A stretch of DNA of 64,000 bases from Candidatus Iainarchaeum sp. GTDB taxonomy: Archaea; B1Sed10-29; WALL01. Shown here in pieces: positions 33,855 through 43,332 of this stretch (positions are counted from its first letter, which is position 1; the number at the start of each line of letters is the position of its first letter). The position numbers were made by a program, and so were the translations under genes. The notes below the pieces were generated by a model. The model made no database searches. It was not told the DNA's origin and worked only from the letters and a program-made list of their open reading frames with translations. The DNA is taken from NCBI GenBank assembly GCA_023129115.1, contig JAGMCR010000012.1, positions 20,667 to 84,666 on the forward strand, in the 5' to 3' direction.

Positions 33855-34571
33855 ATGGCACGCAAAGGAGAAAGCAAAATCACGAAGCGGCTGGCTGCGC
33901 CGAAGGTCGCGAAAATCAAGAGGAAGGGCCAGAGGTTCGTGGTCCGGCCCTCGCGCGGGCCGCATTCGGTCAAGTCCTCGATTCCGCTCACAGTCGCGGC
34001 AAGGGAATTGCTCGGCATTGTGGACAATGTCCGCGAGATGAAGGCAGTGCTCAACGAGGGCAAGGTCATGGTCGACGGCAAAGTGGTGAGGGACCACCGC
34101 CTGCCGGTTGGGTTCATGGACGTGATTTCGTTCCCGACGGTGAACAAGTACTACCGCGTGCTTTACGACGCGCACGGGAGGCTAGAGCCGAGGGAGATTG
34201 ACGCGAAGCAGTCAGTGTTCAAGCTGTGCCGCATCCGGGACAAGACCGTGGTGAAGGGCGGGAAGACGCAGCTGAACCTCCACGACGGCAAGAACATTCT
34301 TTACGAGAAGAAGTGCGCGGCCGGCGACGTCGTCAAGGTAGAGCTGCCGACGCTGCGCGTAATGGACTACTACCCCCTCACCGAGGGCAGCGTCGCGTAC
34401 GTCACTGGCGGCAAGCACGCCGGCGATGTCGCGACCATCAAGAGCATTGCTGCGGGGACGCAGACGAGGAAGCCACTGGCGGTGCTCGAGAAGGGCGAGA
34501 AGACGTTCGAGACGAGGAAGGACTACGTGTTCGTCCTCGGCGTCAAGGAGCCCGCAATCAAAATTGACTAG
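33855..34571 (+). CDS. rps4e: Ribosomal protein S4e
   Basis: 238 residues: an S4-like RNA-binding domain (LGIVDNVREMKAVLNEGKVM), a central S4e domain and a C-terminal KOW (YVTGGKHAGDVATIKSI). Archaeal/eukaryotic-specific. Confidence 0.96.
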   Translation: MARKGESKITKRLAAPKVAKIKRKGQRFVVRPSRGPHSVKSSIPLTVAARELLGIVDNVREMKAVLNEGKVMVDGKVVRDHRLPVGFMDVISFPTVNKYYRVLYDAHGRLEPREIDAKQSVFKLCRIRDKTVVKGGKTQLNLHDGKNILYEKKCAAGDVVKVELPTLRVMDYYPLTEGSVAYVTGGKHAGDVATIKSIAAGTQTRKPLAVLEKGEKTFETRKDYVFVLGVKEPAIKID

Positions 34572-34579
34572 GGATTCGC

Positions 34580-35083
34580 ATGATAAAGCTTGGGAAAGTT
34601 ACTGTCAACATCGGCGTCGGCACGGCCGGCGAGCCGCTCGAGAAGGCGGAAAAGCTTCTCGAAAAGCTTAGCGGCCAGAAGCCGGTGCGCACGACGTCCA
34701 GGAAGAGGATTCCGACGTGGGGCATCAGGAAGAAGCAGGCCATCGGCGTGAAGGTAACGCTCCGCGGGAAGAAGGCGCTGGACTTCGTGAACCAGGCGAT
34801 TGAGGCCAAGGAGAGGACGCTCAGGCCCAAGCAGTTCGACGAGAACGGGAACTTCGCGTTCGGCGTGTCGGAGTACATCGACATCCCTGGCGTAAAGTAC
34901 GACCCCGAGATAGGGATTTACGGGTTCGACGTGTGCGTCACCCTGGAGAAGTCCGGCTACAGGATAAGCCGGAGGAAGCGCCAGAAGACGAGGGTGGCCC
35001 GCTCGCACAAGCTGACCAAGGAAGAGGCGATTGGGTGGGTGCAGAAGAACCTGGACATAAAGGTGACTGAGAATGCCGAGTAA
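34580..35083 (+). CDS. rpl5: Ribosomal protein L5 (uL5)
   Basis: 167 residues. [39 protein letters not shown] and [20 protein letters not shown] identify it. Binds 5S rRNA (family knowledge). Confidence 0.96.
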   Translation: MIKLGKVTVNIGVGTAGEPLEKAEKLLEKLSGQKPVRTTSRKRIPTWGIRKKQAIGVKVTLRGKKALDFVNQAIEAKERTLRPKQFDENGNFAFGVSEYIDIPGVKYDPEIGIYGFDVCVTLEKSGYRISRRKRQKTRVARSHKLTKEEAIGWVQKNLDIKVTENAE

Positions 35084-35258
35084 GAAGCAGAAGCAGGTGG
35101 CCAGGGGCTCCACTGGCAAGAAGAAGCCGAAGAAGAAGGGCGACAGGAAGTGCCGGATGTGCGGGACAGCCCGCGGGCTTATCCGCAAGTACGACCTGTA
35201 CATCTGCAGGCGCTGCTTCAGGGAATGCGCGAAGGAGATGGGGTTCTCGAAGTACTAA
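35073..35258 (+). CDS. rps14: Ribosomal protein S14 (uS14), zinc-binding
   Basis: 61 residues with one zinc ribbon: CRMC and CRRC, followed by [13 protein letters not shown]. Slightly longer at the lysine-rich N-terminus than many archaeal S14 proteins. Overlaps rpl5 by 11 bases. Confidence 0.95.
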   Translation: MPSKKQKQVARGSTGKKKPKKKGDRKCRMCGTARGLIRKYDLYICRRCFRECAKEMGFSKY

Positions 35259-35274
35259 GGTGATGTTTATGGTT

Positions 35275-35661
35275 ATGAACGACCCGCTTGCAAACGCCAT
35301 GTCCGTCGTGAGGAACGCGTCGAACGTGGGCAAGGACGCGTGCGTGCTCAAGCCAGCGTCCAAGCTGCTGGGCAGCGTGCTCAAGGCCCTGCAGAAGGAC
35401 GGCTACATCGGCGAGTTCGAGTTCGTCGACGATGGCAAGGCAGGCTATTACAACGTAACGCTCAACCGCAACATCAACAAGTGCGGCGTAATCACGCCGC
35501 GGCACGCGGTCAAGAAGGACGAGTACACCAAGTTCGAGAAGAGGTTTTTGCCGGGGCAGAACATTGGCATGCTCATAGTGTCGACCCCTTACGGTGTGAT
35601 GAGCCAGAAGGAGGCCATCAAGCGCAACACCGGTGGGCAGTTGATAGCGTACGTCTATTGA
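35275..35661 (+). CDS. rps8: Ribosomal protein S8 (uS8)
   Basis: 128 residues from ATG 35275 (MNDPLANAMSVVRNA); ATG 35263 and 35269 are in frame. AAGGTGA at 35257-35263 has best spacing for the third ATG. C-terminal GQNIGMLIVSTPYGVMSQKEA is typical. Confidence 0.94.
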   Translation: MNDPLANAMSVVRNASNVGKDACVLKPASKLLGSVLKALQKDGYIGEFEFVDDGKAGYYNVTLNRNINKCGVITPRHAVKKDEYTKFEKRFLPGQNIGMLIVSTPYGVMSQKEAIKRNTGGQLIAYVY

Positions 35662-35665
35662 GGGA

Positions 35666-36223
35666 ATGGAAATGGTGCTGGCAGCTGAAATCAATGAAGA
35701 AGTCGCCGTGCCCGAGGGGGTAACGGTCACGGTCAGCGGGAGCAGCGTGGCCGTGAAGGGCCCGAGGGGCGAGCTGTCCAGGGACTTCGGCGAGAACAAC
35801 ATAGTGATTTCGCGGGAGGACAGCAATGTCGTGCTGTCGTGCAAGTTCCCCAAGAGGGGCGACAAGGCGCTCATGGGAAGCCTCACGGCGCACATCAGGA
35901 ACATGGTCACTGGCGTCACGGCCGGGTTCAAGTACGCGCTGAGGGTGTACTACTCGCACTTCCCCATGAACGTCGAGGTCCAGGGCGACAAAGTCCTAAT
36001 CAAGAACTTCCTTGGCGAGAAGCACCCCCGCGAGTCCAGGATAGTGGGCCAGTCGAAGGTGACCGCCAAGGGGCAGGACGTAACCGTTGAAGGAACAGAC
36101 AAGGAAGACGTGGGCCAGACCGCGGCGAACCTCGTGCTCGCGACCAAGATCAAGAAGCGCGACCCGAGGGTGTTCCGGGACGGCATATTCATAGTCGAAA
36201 AGGGGTGTATGGCCAGTGAATAA
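35666..36223 (+). CDS. rpl6: Ribosomal protein L6 (uL6)
   Basis: 185 residues; two L6 repeats, with GPRGELSRDFGENNIVIS and the C-terminal KDPRVFRDGIF-like segment (KKRDPRVFRDGIFIVEKG). Confidence 0.96.
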   Translation: MEMVLAAEINEEVAVPEGVTVTVSGSSVAVKGPRGELSRDFGENNIVISREDSNVVLSCKFPKRGDKALMGSLTAHIRNMVTGVTAGFKYALRVYYSHFPMNVEVQGDKVLIKNFLGEKHPRESRIVGQSKVTAKGQDVTVEGTDKEDVGQTAANLVLATKIKKRDPRVFRDGIFIVEKGCMASE

Positions 36224-36548
36224 GAAGAAGCCGAAGTTCAAGAGGCAGCACTCCGACGCAAAGAAGCGCGTCCAGGGGAAGGGCTGGAGGCACCCGCGCG
36301 GGATTGACAGCGAGCAGAGGGAGCACCTCAAGAGCCGCGGGAAGCACCCGCGCATCGGGTACGGCTCCCCAAAGAGCTCAAGGGGCCTGCACCCAACCGG
36401 CGTGAAGGAAGTCATGGTCAAGACGCTCGGCGACCTCGCGAAGGTCGGCGAGGGAATGGCCGCGCGGCTTTATTCGAAGCTCGGGAAGAGGAAGCGGGCA
36501 GAGATAGTTGCGAAGGCCAAGGAAAAAAAGGTTAGGGTGTTGAACTGA
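36216..36548 (+). CDS. rpl32e: Ribosomal protein L32e
   Basis: 110 residues, GTG start inside the end of rpl6. Conserved core KPKFKRQHSDAKKRVQGKGWRHPRG and PRIGYGSPKSSRGLHPTG. Confidence 0.95.
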   Translation: MNKKKPKFKRQHSDAKKRVQGKGWRHPRGIDSEQREHLKSRGKHPRIGYGSPKSSRGLHPTGVKEVMVKTLGDLAKVGEGMAARLYSKLGKRKRAEIVAKAKEKKVRVLN

Positions 36549-36958
36549 TGGAGCTCAACAAGCTGCGTGCACTCGCCGCAAAGACCCTGAAGGTCGGGCA
36601 GTCAAGGATAAGGATAGCCAACGCAGAGAAGGCATCCGAGGCCATTACGCGCGACGACGTCAGGACGCTGCACAAGGAGGGCGCCATCAAGGTATTGCCC
36701 CCAAAGGGCACAAGCCGCGGAAGGGCCCGGGTGCTTGCCGCCAAGAAGAAGGCGGGCAGGAAGACCGGGGCGGGCAAGCGCAAGGGCACGAAGAAGACGC
36801 GCGAGAAAAAGAAGGCTAAGTGGATGACGCAGGTCCGCGCGCAGCGCAGGGCGCTGAGGAAAAAGAAGCCGCTGAACTACCGCACCATTTACAAGATGAT
36901 TAAGGGTGGATACTTCAAGAGCGTGAAGCACTTGGAGTCGTTCATCGCGAAGGAGTGA
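36548..36958 (+). CDS. rpl19e: Ribosomal protein L19e
   Basis: 136 residues, somewhat shorter than the ~150 usual. The N-terminal KLRALAAKTLKVGQSRIRI, central GTSRGRARVLAAKKKAGR and C-terminal helix with YRTIYKMIKGGYFKSVKHLE match. Overlaps rpl32e by one base. Confidence 0.95.
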   Translation: MELNKLRALAAKTLKVGQSRIRIANAEKASEAITRDDVRTLHKEGAIKVLPPKGTSRGRARVLAAKKKAGRKTGAGKRKGTKKTREKKKAKWMTQVRAQRRALRKKKPLNYRTIYKMIKGGYFKSVKHLESFIAKE

Positions 36959-36963
36959 GCTAG

Positions 36964-37440
36964 ATGGTCCAGAAGACGACTTACTCGATGAAATTCCGCC
37001 GGAGGCGGGAGGGAAAGACCGACTACCGCAAGCGGCTCGGGCTCCTCAAGTCGAGGAAGCCGAGGCTCGTGGTCAGGATTACTGCCAGGAATGTGCTCGC
37101 GCAGGTCGTAAAGTACAACGCCAAGGGCGACGAGGTGCTGGCCACGGCGAGCTCTGCCGAGGTCAGGGGCCTGGGTTTCAAGGGCCACGCCGGCAATGCC
37201 GAGGCGGCGTACCTCACGGGCATGCTCTGCGCAAAGAAGGCAATCAAGGCAGGGGTGAAGGAGGCCATGCTGGACATTGGCCTGCACACGCCGGTCAACG
37301 GCTCCAACGTGTTCGCGGCGCTGAGGGGCGCGCTCGACGGGGGAATGGATATTCCGCACGACGGGAAGTGCTTCCCGGCCGAGGAGCGCATCAAGACCGG
37401 GAAGGGCGAGGCGGCCCGGGAAAAGATATTGAAGGGGTAA
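36964..37440 (+). CDS. rpl18: Ribosomal protein L18 (uL18)
   Basis: 158 residues; RRRREGKTDYRKRLGLLKSR, the GLHTPVNGSNVFAALRGALD segment and the PHDGKCFPAEERIKTG C-terminus. Binds 5S rRNA with L5. Confidence 0.96.
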   Translation: MVQKTTYSMKFRRRREGKTDYRKRLGLLKSRKPRLVVRITARNVLAQVVKYNAKGDEVLATASSAEVRGLGFKGHAGNAEAAYLTGMLCAKKAIKAGVKEAMLDIGLHTPVNGSNVFAALRGALDGGMDIPHDGKCFPAEERIKTGKGEAAREKILKG

Positions 37441-37446
37441 TGTTTC

Positions 37447-38127
37447 ATGCAGGCAAAGAACAAGAGAGTGCAACGCAAGCCGAGGAAGACGCGGGAGGAG
37501 CAGCGGCAGGAAATGCTCGTCGAGTGGGTCCCCAAGACCAGGACCGGCAAGCTTGTGCTCGCCGGCGACGTCACTTCGATTGAGCAGCTTTACGACAAGA
37601 ACCTGCCCATACTCGAGTCCGAGATAGTGGACATGCTCGTCCCCGACCTGCAGGAAGAGGTCCTGAACGTCAAGGCCGTGCAGAGGACCACTGACTCCGG
37701 CAGGAAGAGGAGCTTTTTGGTGACTGCGGCCGTCGGGAACAAGGCAGGCTATGTCGGCGTTGGCACCGGCAGGGGCTTGAACGTGCGGCCCGCGATACAG
37801 AAGGCGGTCGAGAACGCGAAGCTCAACATCATAGCAATCCGCCAGGGCTGCGGCTCCTGGGAGTGCGGGTGCGGCCTGGGCCACAGCGTGCCTTACAAGA
37901 GCAAGGGCAAGTGCGGCTCGGTAAGGATGACGCTCATCCCCGCGCCGAAGGGCACGGGCATCGTCGCCGGGAGAACGGCAAGGAAAGTGCTCGAGCTGGC
38001 GGGAATCAAGGACGTGTGGACCAAGACCAAGGGCGACACGCGCACGGTGTTCAACTTCGCGGTCGCGACGCTTGACGCGCTGAAGAACATCAGGCGGAAA
38101 AAGTTCCCAGTGGGTGAGGCGTCTTGA
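37447..38127 (+). CDS. rps5: Ribosomal protein S5 (uS5)
   Basis: 226 residues. S5 double-stranded RNA-binding core [24 protein letters not shown] ([20 protein letters not shown]) and the archaeal [25 protein letters not shown] segment with four cysteines. Confidence 0.96.
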   Translation: MQAKNKRVQRKPRKTREEQRQEMLVEWVPKTRTGKLVLAGDVTSIEQLYDKNLPILESEIVDMLVPDLQEEVLNVKAVQRTTDSGRKRSFLVTAAVGNKAGYVGVGTGRGLNVRPAIQKAVENAKLNIIAIRQGCGSWECGCGLGHSVPYKSKGKCGSVRMTLIPAPKGTGIVAGRTARKVLELAGIKDVWTKTKGDTRTVFNFAVATLDALKNIRRKKFPVGEAS

Positions 38128-38555
38128 AGCGCATTGCAGTAGTCAAGGTGAGGGGAAGCATCCGCGTGCCCCAGACGGTTAAGGACACCATGGCAATGAT
38201 TAACCTCACGAGGGTGAACCACTGCGTGCTCATCGACGACCGGGACACTTACAAGGGAATGCTCCAGAAGGCAAAGGACTACATCACGTGGGGCGAGGTA
38301 TCGCCCAAGAGCATGGAGAGAATGCTCACAAAGAGGGGCAATGTCACGGACTTTGGCAAGTACAAGACCGTGGAGGCGTTTGTCGAGGCATTCATGAAGT
38401 TCGAGGGCGAGCTGGACGAAATACACGCTGGGCCGGTGTTCAGGCTTTCCCCCCCGAAGAAGGGGTACGAGAGCACCAAGAAGCCGTTCGCGAAGAAGGG
38501 CTCGCTCGGCAACCGGGGCGAGGCGATTAACCAGCTGCTCGCGAGGATGATATAA
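38124..38555 (+). CDS. rpl30: Ribosomal protein L30 (uL30)
   Basis: 143 residues, TTG start overlapping rps5. N-terminal [20 protein letters not shown] and [20 protein letters not shown], then the archaeal/eukaryotic C-terminal extension with [17 protein letters not shown]. Confidence 0.95.
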   Translation: MKRIAVVKVRGSIRVPQTVKDTMAMINLTRVNHCVLIDDRDTYKGMLQKAKDYITWGEVSPKSMERMLTKRGNVTDFGKYKTVEAFVEAFMKFEGELDEIHAGPVFRLSPPKKGYESTKKPFAKKGSLGNRGEAINQLLARMI

Positions 38556-38947
38556 TGCCGCAGAAGAAGAGGAAGATACGTGTCGGAAAGCAGCTCGGGA
38601 CGAGGACTGTTGGCAGGGGCAGGAAGGGCAGCCGCAAGAAGGGCGGCGGCCGCGGCCTCGCTGGGTCGTCCAAGCACAAGTTCTCGTGGATACTCAAGAA
38701 CAAGCCCGACCACTTCGGCGCAGAGTCCATGACCGGCGCGAAGAAGCCGAAAGCCGTCAACGTAGGATATTTAAATGAGTTAGCAGTAACTAAAGGCAAA
38801 GACGAGCTAAATGCTGCCAGTCTCGGGTTCGGAAAAGTCCTTGGGAGCGGCGAGGTGACAAGGGCTATTACAGTCAAGGCCAAGCTGTTCACTGCCAAGG
38901 CCAAGGAAAAGATTGAAGCCGCTGGCGGCCAAGCTGTTACGGTGTAA
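38555..38947 (+). CDS. rpl15: Ribosomal protein L15 (uL15)
   Basis: 130 residues; glycine-rich N-terminus (RGRKGSRKKGGGRGLAGSSK) and L15 C-terminal domain ending AKEKIEAAGGQAVTV, which resembles the L18e end as expected from their homology. Confidence 0.95.
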   Translation: MPQKKRKIRVGKQLGTRTVGRGRKGSRKKGGGRGLAGSSKHKFSWILKNKPDHFGAESMTGAKKPKAVNVGYLNELAVTKGKDELNAASLGFGKVLGSGEVTRAITVKAKLFTAKAKEKIEAAGGQAVTV

Positions 38948-38949
38948 AA

Positions 38950-40473
38950 ATGGCCCTAGAGTTCCTTGACCCGGTTATCCAGCTGCTTCCTGAAGTGAAG
39001 AAGCCAGCCCAAAAGCCGGAGTTCAAGAAGCGGATTATGTGGGTCGTGGCCGGGATAATGGTCTTCTTCATTCTTGGGCAAATCAGCCCGTTCGGGCTCT
39101 TGACGCCCGCAAAGCTTGAGGAAATACGCACCGAGAACCCCGGGATGTACGCAGAACTCGCCCAGCAGTACGAAGACGTGCTTGGCAGAGTAGGGTTTTT
39201 GGAACGTGTGCACACGATTCTGGCGTCGAAGATAGGCTCGCTGGCAACACTGGGAATCGGCCCGATTGTGATGTCCTCGATTATACTGCAATTGTTATCG
39301 GGAGCCGAATTGATACATATAGACAAGGAGAAGTACCAGGGAGTGCAAAAGCTGTTCGCGATACTGTTCTGCTTCTTTGAGGCAGGGATATACGTGTTCA
39401 GTGGCTTCCTGCCGATTATGCCGAGCGGCGTCTCGCTGCTGCCGCTGCCAATAATTGGGGAATTGTTTAAACTGAACCATATCCTCGTGCTGACGCAGAT
39501 ATCCATTGGGTCAATCATACTGCTGTATTTAGACGAGGTGATATCCAAATACGGATTTGGGTCGGGGATTGGGCTGTTCATTGTGGCAGGCGTGTCGCAG
39601 TCCATCATTTTCAGGGCGTTCGACCCAGTGGCGGGGCTGGTGCCGACGTTCATCACCCAGACAATAAACGCGGGCATCATGGACTTTGACCTGATAGCGC
39701 CATTGCTGTTCACCATCCTTGTGTTCCTGGTCGTTGTGTATGCAGAGGCGATGCGGATAGAGATACCGCTGACCCTTGGGAGGATACGTGGAGTTGGCGG
39801 GCGGTACCCGCTGAAGTTCTTCTACGTGTCGAACCTGCCGGTGATTCTGGCGGCCGCTTTGTTCGCGAACGTGCAATTGTTCTCGAGCGTGCTGAACGGG
39901 CTGGGGTTCCCGCTGCTTGGGACGTTCGGGCCTGGCGGCAACCCCCTGCCAGAGCTGGTCTTGAGCCTGAACCCGGCCGAGCTGAGCTTCCCCATTGCCT
40001 ACCTCGTGCAGGCGCCGTACGGGATAATCGGGACGTCGTCTGCGATTAACCAGTACATACTCAACCCGACGTACACGCTCCTCGGGATAATCCCGCTGGA
40101 GCTGGTGCACCTCCTGCTTTACTCGATAATCCTTGTCATGGTCTGTGTCGTGTTCGGGATGTTCTGGGTCGAGACCACGGGCATGGGCCCGTCACAGGTG
40201 GCGGAGCAGCTGCAGAACGTTGGCTTCTCGGTGCCCGGCTTCCGGAGGGACAAGCGAGTCATCGAGCGGGTGCTGGAGAGATATATACCAATAATTACTA
40301 TTGTCGGCTCAGGGGCAGTGGGACTCCTCGCTGCATTCGCCGACATCACGGGCGCGCTGGGGACAGGGACGGGCATCCTGCTCAGCGTCGGCATACTGTA
40401 CCGGCTGTACGAAGAGCTCGCGCAGAGCCAGCTCATGGAAATGCATCCTGCACTGAAGCAATTCTTCGGGTGA
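38950..40473 (+). CDS. secY: Preprotein translocase subunit SecY
   Basis: 507 residues with ten membrane helices. The plug/first-helix region (after FKKRIMWVVAGIMVFFILGQISPFGLL), LLSGAELIHIDKEKYQGVQKL (cytosolic loop), IRGVGGRYPLKFFYVSNLPVI and FWVETTGMGPSQVAEQL are conserved. Forms the protein-conducting channel with SecE and Sec61-beta, which are not in the window. Confidence 0.97.
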   Translation: MALEFLDPVIQLLPEVKKPAQKPEFKKRIMWVVAGIMVFFILGQISPFGLLTPAKLEEIRTENPGMYAELAQQYEDVLGRVGFLERVHTILASKIGSLATLGIGPIVMSSIILQLLSGAELIHIDKEKYQGVQKLFAILFCFFEAGIYVFSGFLPIMPSGVSLLPLPIIGELFKLNHILVLTQISIGSIILLYLDEVISKYGFGSGIGLFIVAGVSQSIIFRAFDPVAGLVPTFITQTINAGIMDFDLIAPLLFTILVFLVVVYAEAMRIEIPLTLGRIRGVGGRYPLKFFYVSNLPVILAAALFANVQLFSSVLNGLGFPLLGTFGPGGNPLPELVLSLNPAELSFPIAYLVQAPYGIIGTSSAINQYILNPTYTLLGIIPLELVHLLLYSIILVMVCVVFGMFWVETTGMGPSQVAEQLQNVGFSVPGFRRDKRVIERVLERYIPIITIVGSGAVGLLAAFADITGALGTGTGILLSVGILYRLYEELAQSQLMEMHPALKQFFG

Positions 40474-40474
40474 T

Positions 40475-40987
40475 ATGAAAATGATTAGTGAACTTTTGGG
40501 AGCCAAGCTGCTCTACCCCACTGTGGTGCTGACGGTCGCGGGAATAGCAATATGCATTACGCTGTTCTCGTCGCTCGTGCACAGGAAGGCCGTGGACCGC
40601 AAGCACATGGACGCGGTGCGCGAGCGCATGGAAAAGCACCAGAAAGAGTATCTGAAAGCGAACGAAGCCGGCGACAAGAAACGGCTCGCCCAGCTCGAGA
40701 GGGAGCAGGCCGAGATAATGGGCGCTGTCAAGGACAACATGATGGCGTCGCTCAAGCCCACGCTGATGACGATGCCGGTCGTGCTCATCCTGATTTGGCT
40801 CATGGGCTCGTGGTACGGCGGGCTTGGGCCGGTGCTTGACCTGCCGTTCGGGCTGCCGTTCCTCACGCACGCCGTGGAAGAGGCAGGAATAGTGAACGGC
40901 GTCGACTGGTTCGGGCTCTACATTGCAAGTGCGATTTCGACTGCATTGTTCCTCGAGCTGGTCCTGAGGAAAATCTTCAAGATGTGA
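40475..40987 (+). CDS. DUF106 / Oxa1-superfamily membrane insertase-like protein
   Basis: 170 residues with three membrane helices: one at about 14-33, a charged cytosolic coiled coil (about 35-85, RKHMDAVRERMEKHQKEY), and two C-terminal helices. This is the layout of archaeal DUF106 proteins, related to YidC/Oxa1 and EMC3. The position after secY is conserved and supports a role in membrane-protein insertion. Confidence 0.9.
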   Translation: MKMISELLGAKLLYPTVVLTVAGIAICITLFSSLVHRKAVDRKHMDAVRERMEKHQKEYLKANEAGDKKRLAQLEREQAEIMGAVKDNMMASLKPTLMTMPVVLILIWLMGSWYGGLGPVLDLPFGLPFLTHAVEEAGIVNGVDWFGLYIASAISTALFLELVLRKIFKM

Positions 40988-40994
40988 TGCGCGA

Positions 40995-41564
40995 ATGATT
41001 ATAGTCGTTGCAAGCCAGCACGGGGCCGGCAAGTCAACTGCTGTAAACGGGCTTCTGGAAGCATTCTCCGGCATGCGCAAGCTTGAGATGGGGAAAAAGT
41101 TCCGCGAGCTCGCCGAGGAAAAGGGAATGACTATCGACGAGTTCAGCAAATTCCTCGCGAGCAACCCCGCGGAGTCGGACAGGATTGACCGCGAGATGGA
41201 CGACTACCAAAAGCGGGAGATAGCAAAGGGCAACATAATCGTGGACAGCAGCCTGGGCGCGATGGCGGCCGAAGGCGCCGACATAAAAGTGCTCCTGACG
41301 TGCAATGCAGAGACGCGGGCGCAGCGGGTGCTCGGGGGCGGGAAGCGCTACGGCGACGAGGGGGCTGGAACCGTTGGCGAAATGGCGCGGCAGCTCATTG
41401 AGCGCGACAAGAACGACCAGGAAAGGTACAAGCGGCTGTACGGCTTCGACATGTTCGACACGGGGAACTATGACCTGGTGGTTGACACCGGCGAAACCAC
41501 TAAAAACGAGGTCGTCCAAAAGATAGTGGACGAGCTCAAGAGGAGGAATCCAAATGCTTTTTGA
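40995..41564 (+). CDS. cmk: Archaeal cytidylate kinase
   Basis: 189 residues. P-loop ASQHGAGKST (about 6-15), GMTIDEFSKFLASNP, and VDSSLGAM in place of the CMP-binding segment; AAA-like nucleotide kinase fold. Archaeal cmk normally sits here, between rpl34e and rpl14e; rpl34e is missing. Confidence 0.88.
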   Translation: MIIVVASQHGAGKSTAVNGLLEAFSGMRKLEMGKKFRELAEEKGMTIDEFSKFLASNPAESDRIDREMDDYQKREIAKGNIIVDSSLGAMAAEGADIKVLLTCNAETRAQRVLGGGKRYGDEGAGTVGEMARQLIERDKNDQERYKRLYGFDMFDTGNYDLVVDTGETTKNEVVQKIVDELKRRNPNAF

Positions 41565-41769
41565 CGTTGGAAGGGTCTGCGAAAAGACCACTGGAAGGGA
41601 AAAGGGAAAGAAGTGCGTAATCGTCAACGTGATTGACCAGAACTTTGTGCTGGTCGACGGGGAGACCAAGAGAAAGCGCGTCAACGTAAGCCACTTGAAG
41701 CCACTGGACCAAGTAGTCAAGATAAAGAAAGGCGCCAAGACCGAAGAGGTCAAAGCGGCGTTGAAATGA
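41554..41769 (+). CDS. rpl14e: Ribosomal protein L14e
   Basis: 71 residues; KOW-type VGRVCEKTTGREKGKKCVIV and NVSHLKPLDQVVKI. Overlaps cmk by 11 bases and truB/cbf5 by four. Confidence 0.93.
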   Translation: MLFDVGRVCEKTTGREKGKKCVIVNVIDQNFVLVDGETKRKRVNVSHLKPLDQVVKIKKGAKTEEVKAALK

Positions 41770-42641
41770 TTGTCCTTAGGAAAGAAAAAGCCGTCAAGGT
41801 AGCGGGGGAAAACGGCGGCTTCCTGATTCTCGACAAGCCGAGTGGCCCATCATCGCACGAGGTGACTGCATGGGTAAAGAAGCTCTACGGCGAGAAATGC
41901 GGCCATAGCGGGACGCTGGACCCGTTCGCCACCGGCGTGCTCGTCGTTGCCGTCGGCAAGGCCGTGAAATTACTCCAGGCGCTGGCCAAAAGCGACAAGG
42001 AGTACGTGGGCGTCGCGGAATTCTCTGAAAAACCTGATGAGAAGCGGATTTCCTGGGCGTTTGCCGAGTTTACGGGAGAGATTTACCAGACCCCGCCCAA
42101 GGAGAGCGCTGTGAAGAAAGTGCTGCGGAAGCGGGTGATTCACTCGCTGGAGCTGCTGGAGGTGCAGGGGAGATACGCTTTGTTCCGCGTCGCGTGCCAG
42201 CACGGGACATACGTGCGGACGCTGGTGAAGGACATTGGGGAAGTGATTGGGGACAAGGCGCGGCTGGTCGAGCTGCGGAGGACCCGCGCGGGGAGCTTCA
42301 TCGAAGAAAACGCGCTGTTTTTGCAGGACGTTGCAGACGCGAGCAACCGGCTCGGGGTGCTGCAGCCCATGGAGGCGCTGCCGCTCAAGAAAATCGTTGT
42401 TGGGAACAAAGCGGTGAACGCGGTCTGCTACGGCGCGCGGCTCGCGAGGGCCGGGCTTGCTGCGCTGGACGAGGGCGTTGAGGAGGGAGAGGCTGTGATG
42501 CTGCTGACTTCCGGCGGGCAGATTATCGGGCTCGCAGAGGCATTGATGCCGACGGGCGAGGCCGTTGCCGCGAAGAAGGGCTTTGTCGCGAAGCCGGTGC
42601 GTATTGTGATGGGGCGGGACTTGTTCCCGAAGTGGAAATGA
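41766..42641 (+). CDS. truB: tRNA/rRNA pseudouridine synthase Cbf5 (dyskerin homologue)
   Basis: 291 residues. TruB catalytic motif GHSGTLDPFATGVLVV with the nucleophilic Asp, followed by TPPKESAVKKVLRKR and GTYVRTLVKDIGEVIG; a C-terminal PUA domain (LPLKKIVVGNKAVNAVCYGA onward). In archaea it is the catalytic subunit of H/ACA RNPs. Confidence 0.95.
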   Translation: MIVLRKEKAVKVAGENGGFLILDKPSGPSSHEVTAWVKKLYGEKCGHSGTLDPFATGVLVVAVGKAVKLLQALAKSDKEYVGVAEFSEKPDEKRISWAFAEFTGEIYQTPPKESAVKKVLRKRVIHSLELLEVQGRYALFRVACQHGTYVRTLVKDIGEVIGDKARLVELRRTRAGSFIEENALFLQDVADASNRLGVLQPMEALPLKKIVVGNKAVNAVCYGARLARAGLAALDEGVEEGEAVMLLTSGGQIIGLAEALMPTGEAVAAKKGFVAKPVRIVMGRDLFPKWK

Positions 42642-43234
42642 CCGAGCATTATTACTCAAAGAAGCAGACCAGCAAGCTGATTCGCCGGGAGTGGGCAGTT
42701 GAAGTAGGCGGGAAAAAGCTCTTTTTCGAGACCGCGAGCGGCACGTTTTCGCCGCGGAAGCTGGACATCGGGACACGCGCGCTGCTGAAGTACATGGCTT
42801 TGCCTGAAAAAGGCAGGGTGCTCGACCTGGGCTGCGGGAACGGCGTGATTGGGATAGTGGCGGCGGCTGAAAACCCGCGGCTGGAGCTGGTCTTGAGCGA
42901 TGTCAATTCGCGTGCGGTGATGGAGTCGAGGAAGAACATCAAGCGCAACAAGCTCAAGAACGCGAAGGCGATTCAAAGCGATCTCTTTCAGAAAATCACG
43001 GGGGGGTTTGACTGTATACTGTCGAACCCCCCCATTTCTGCCGGGCGGAAGACCGTGTTCGCGATGGTTGAAGAGAGCTTCGGGCACTTGAATCCCGGCG
43101 GGAGCCTGCAAATGGTGGCGCGGAAGACGAAGGGCGGCGAGATGCTGTCAAAGGAAATGGAGCGCGTCTTCGGGAACGTGGAGGACATTGGCAGGCAATC
43201 CGGGTTTCATGTTTATAAATCGGTTAAACAATAA
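42638..43234 (+). CDS. Small-domain methyltransferase (RsmC/MTS type)
   Basis: 198 residues from ATG 42638 (ATGA overlap with cbf5; GTG 42632 also in frame). SAM motif I VLDLGCGNGVIGI and the N-methyltransferase motif SNPPI (about 130-134) are typical of MTS-domain enzymes that methylate guanine in rRNA or tRNA. The context after cbf5 fits RNA modification. The TATA box for tRNA-Ser(GGA) lies within its last codons. Confidence 0.88.
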   Translation: MTEHYYSKKQTSKLIRREWAVEVGGKKLFFETASGTFSPRKLDIGTRALLKYMALPEKGRVLDLGCGNGVIGIVAAAENPRLELVLSDVNSRAVMESRKNIKRNKLKNAKAIQSDLFQKITGGFDCILSNPPISAGRKTVFAMVEESFGHLNPGGSLQMVARKTKGGEMLSKEMERVFGNVEDIGRQSGFHVYKSVKQ

Positions 43235-43248
43235 CGTACCGCTTTCAT

Positions 43249-43332
43249 GCTGGGGTGGCGCAATCCGGTACCGCGCAAGCCCGGAAAGCTTGTTTCCTTC
43301 GGGATATGTGAGTTCAAATCTCACCCCCAGCG
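43249..43332 (+). tRNA. tRNA-Ser (anticodon GGA)
   Basis: Acceptor GCTGGGG/CCCCAGC, discriminator G43332, anticodon stem CAAGC/GCTTG with loop CCGGAAA (anticodon GGA; position 33 is C rather than U), long variable arm TTTCCTTCGGGATA, T-arm GTGAG-TTCAAAT-CTCAC. TATA box GTTTATAAAT about 35 nt upstream. Confidence 0.93.
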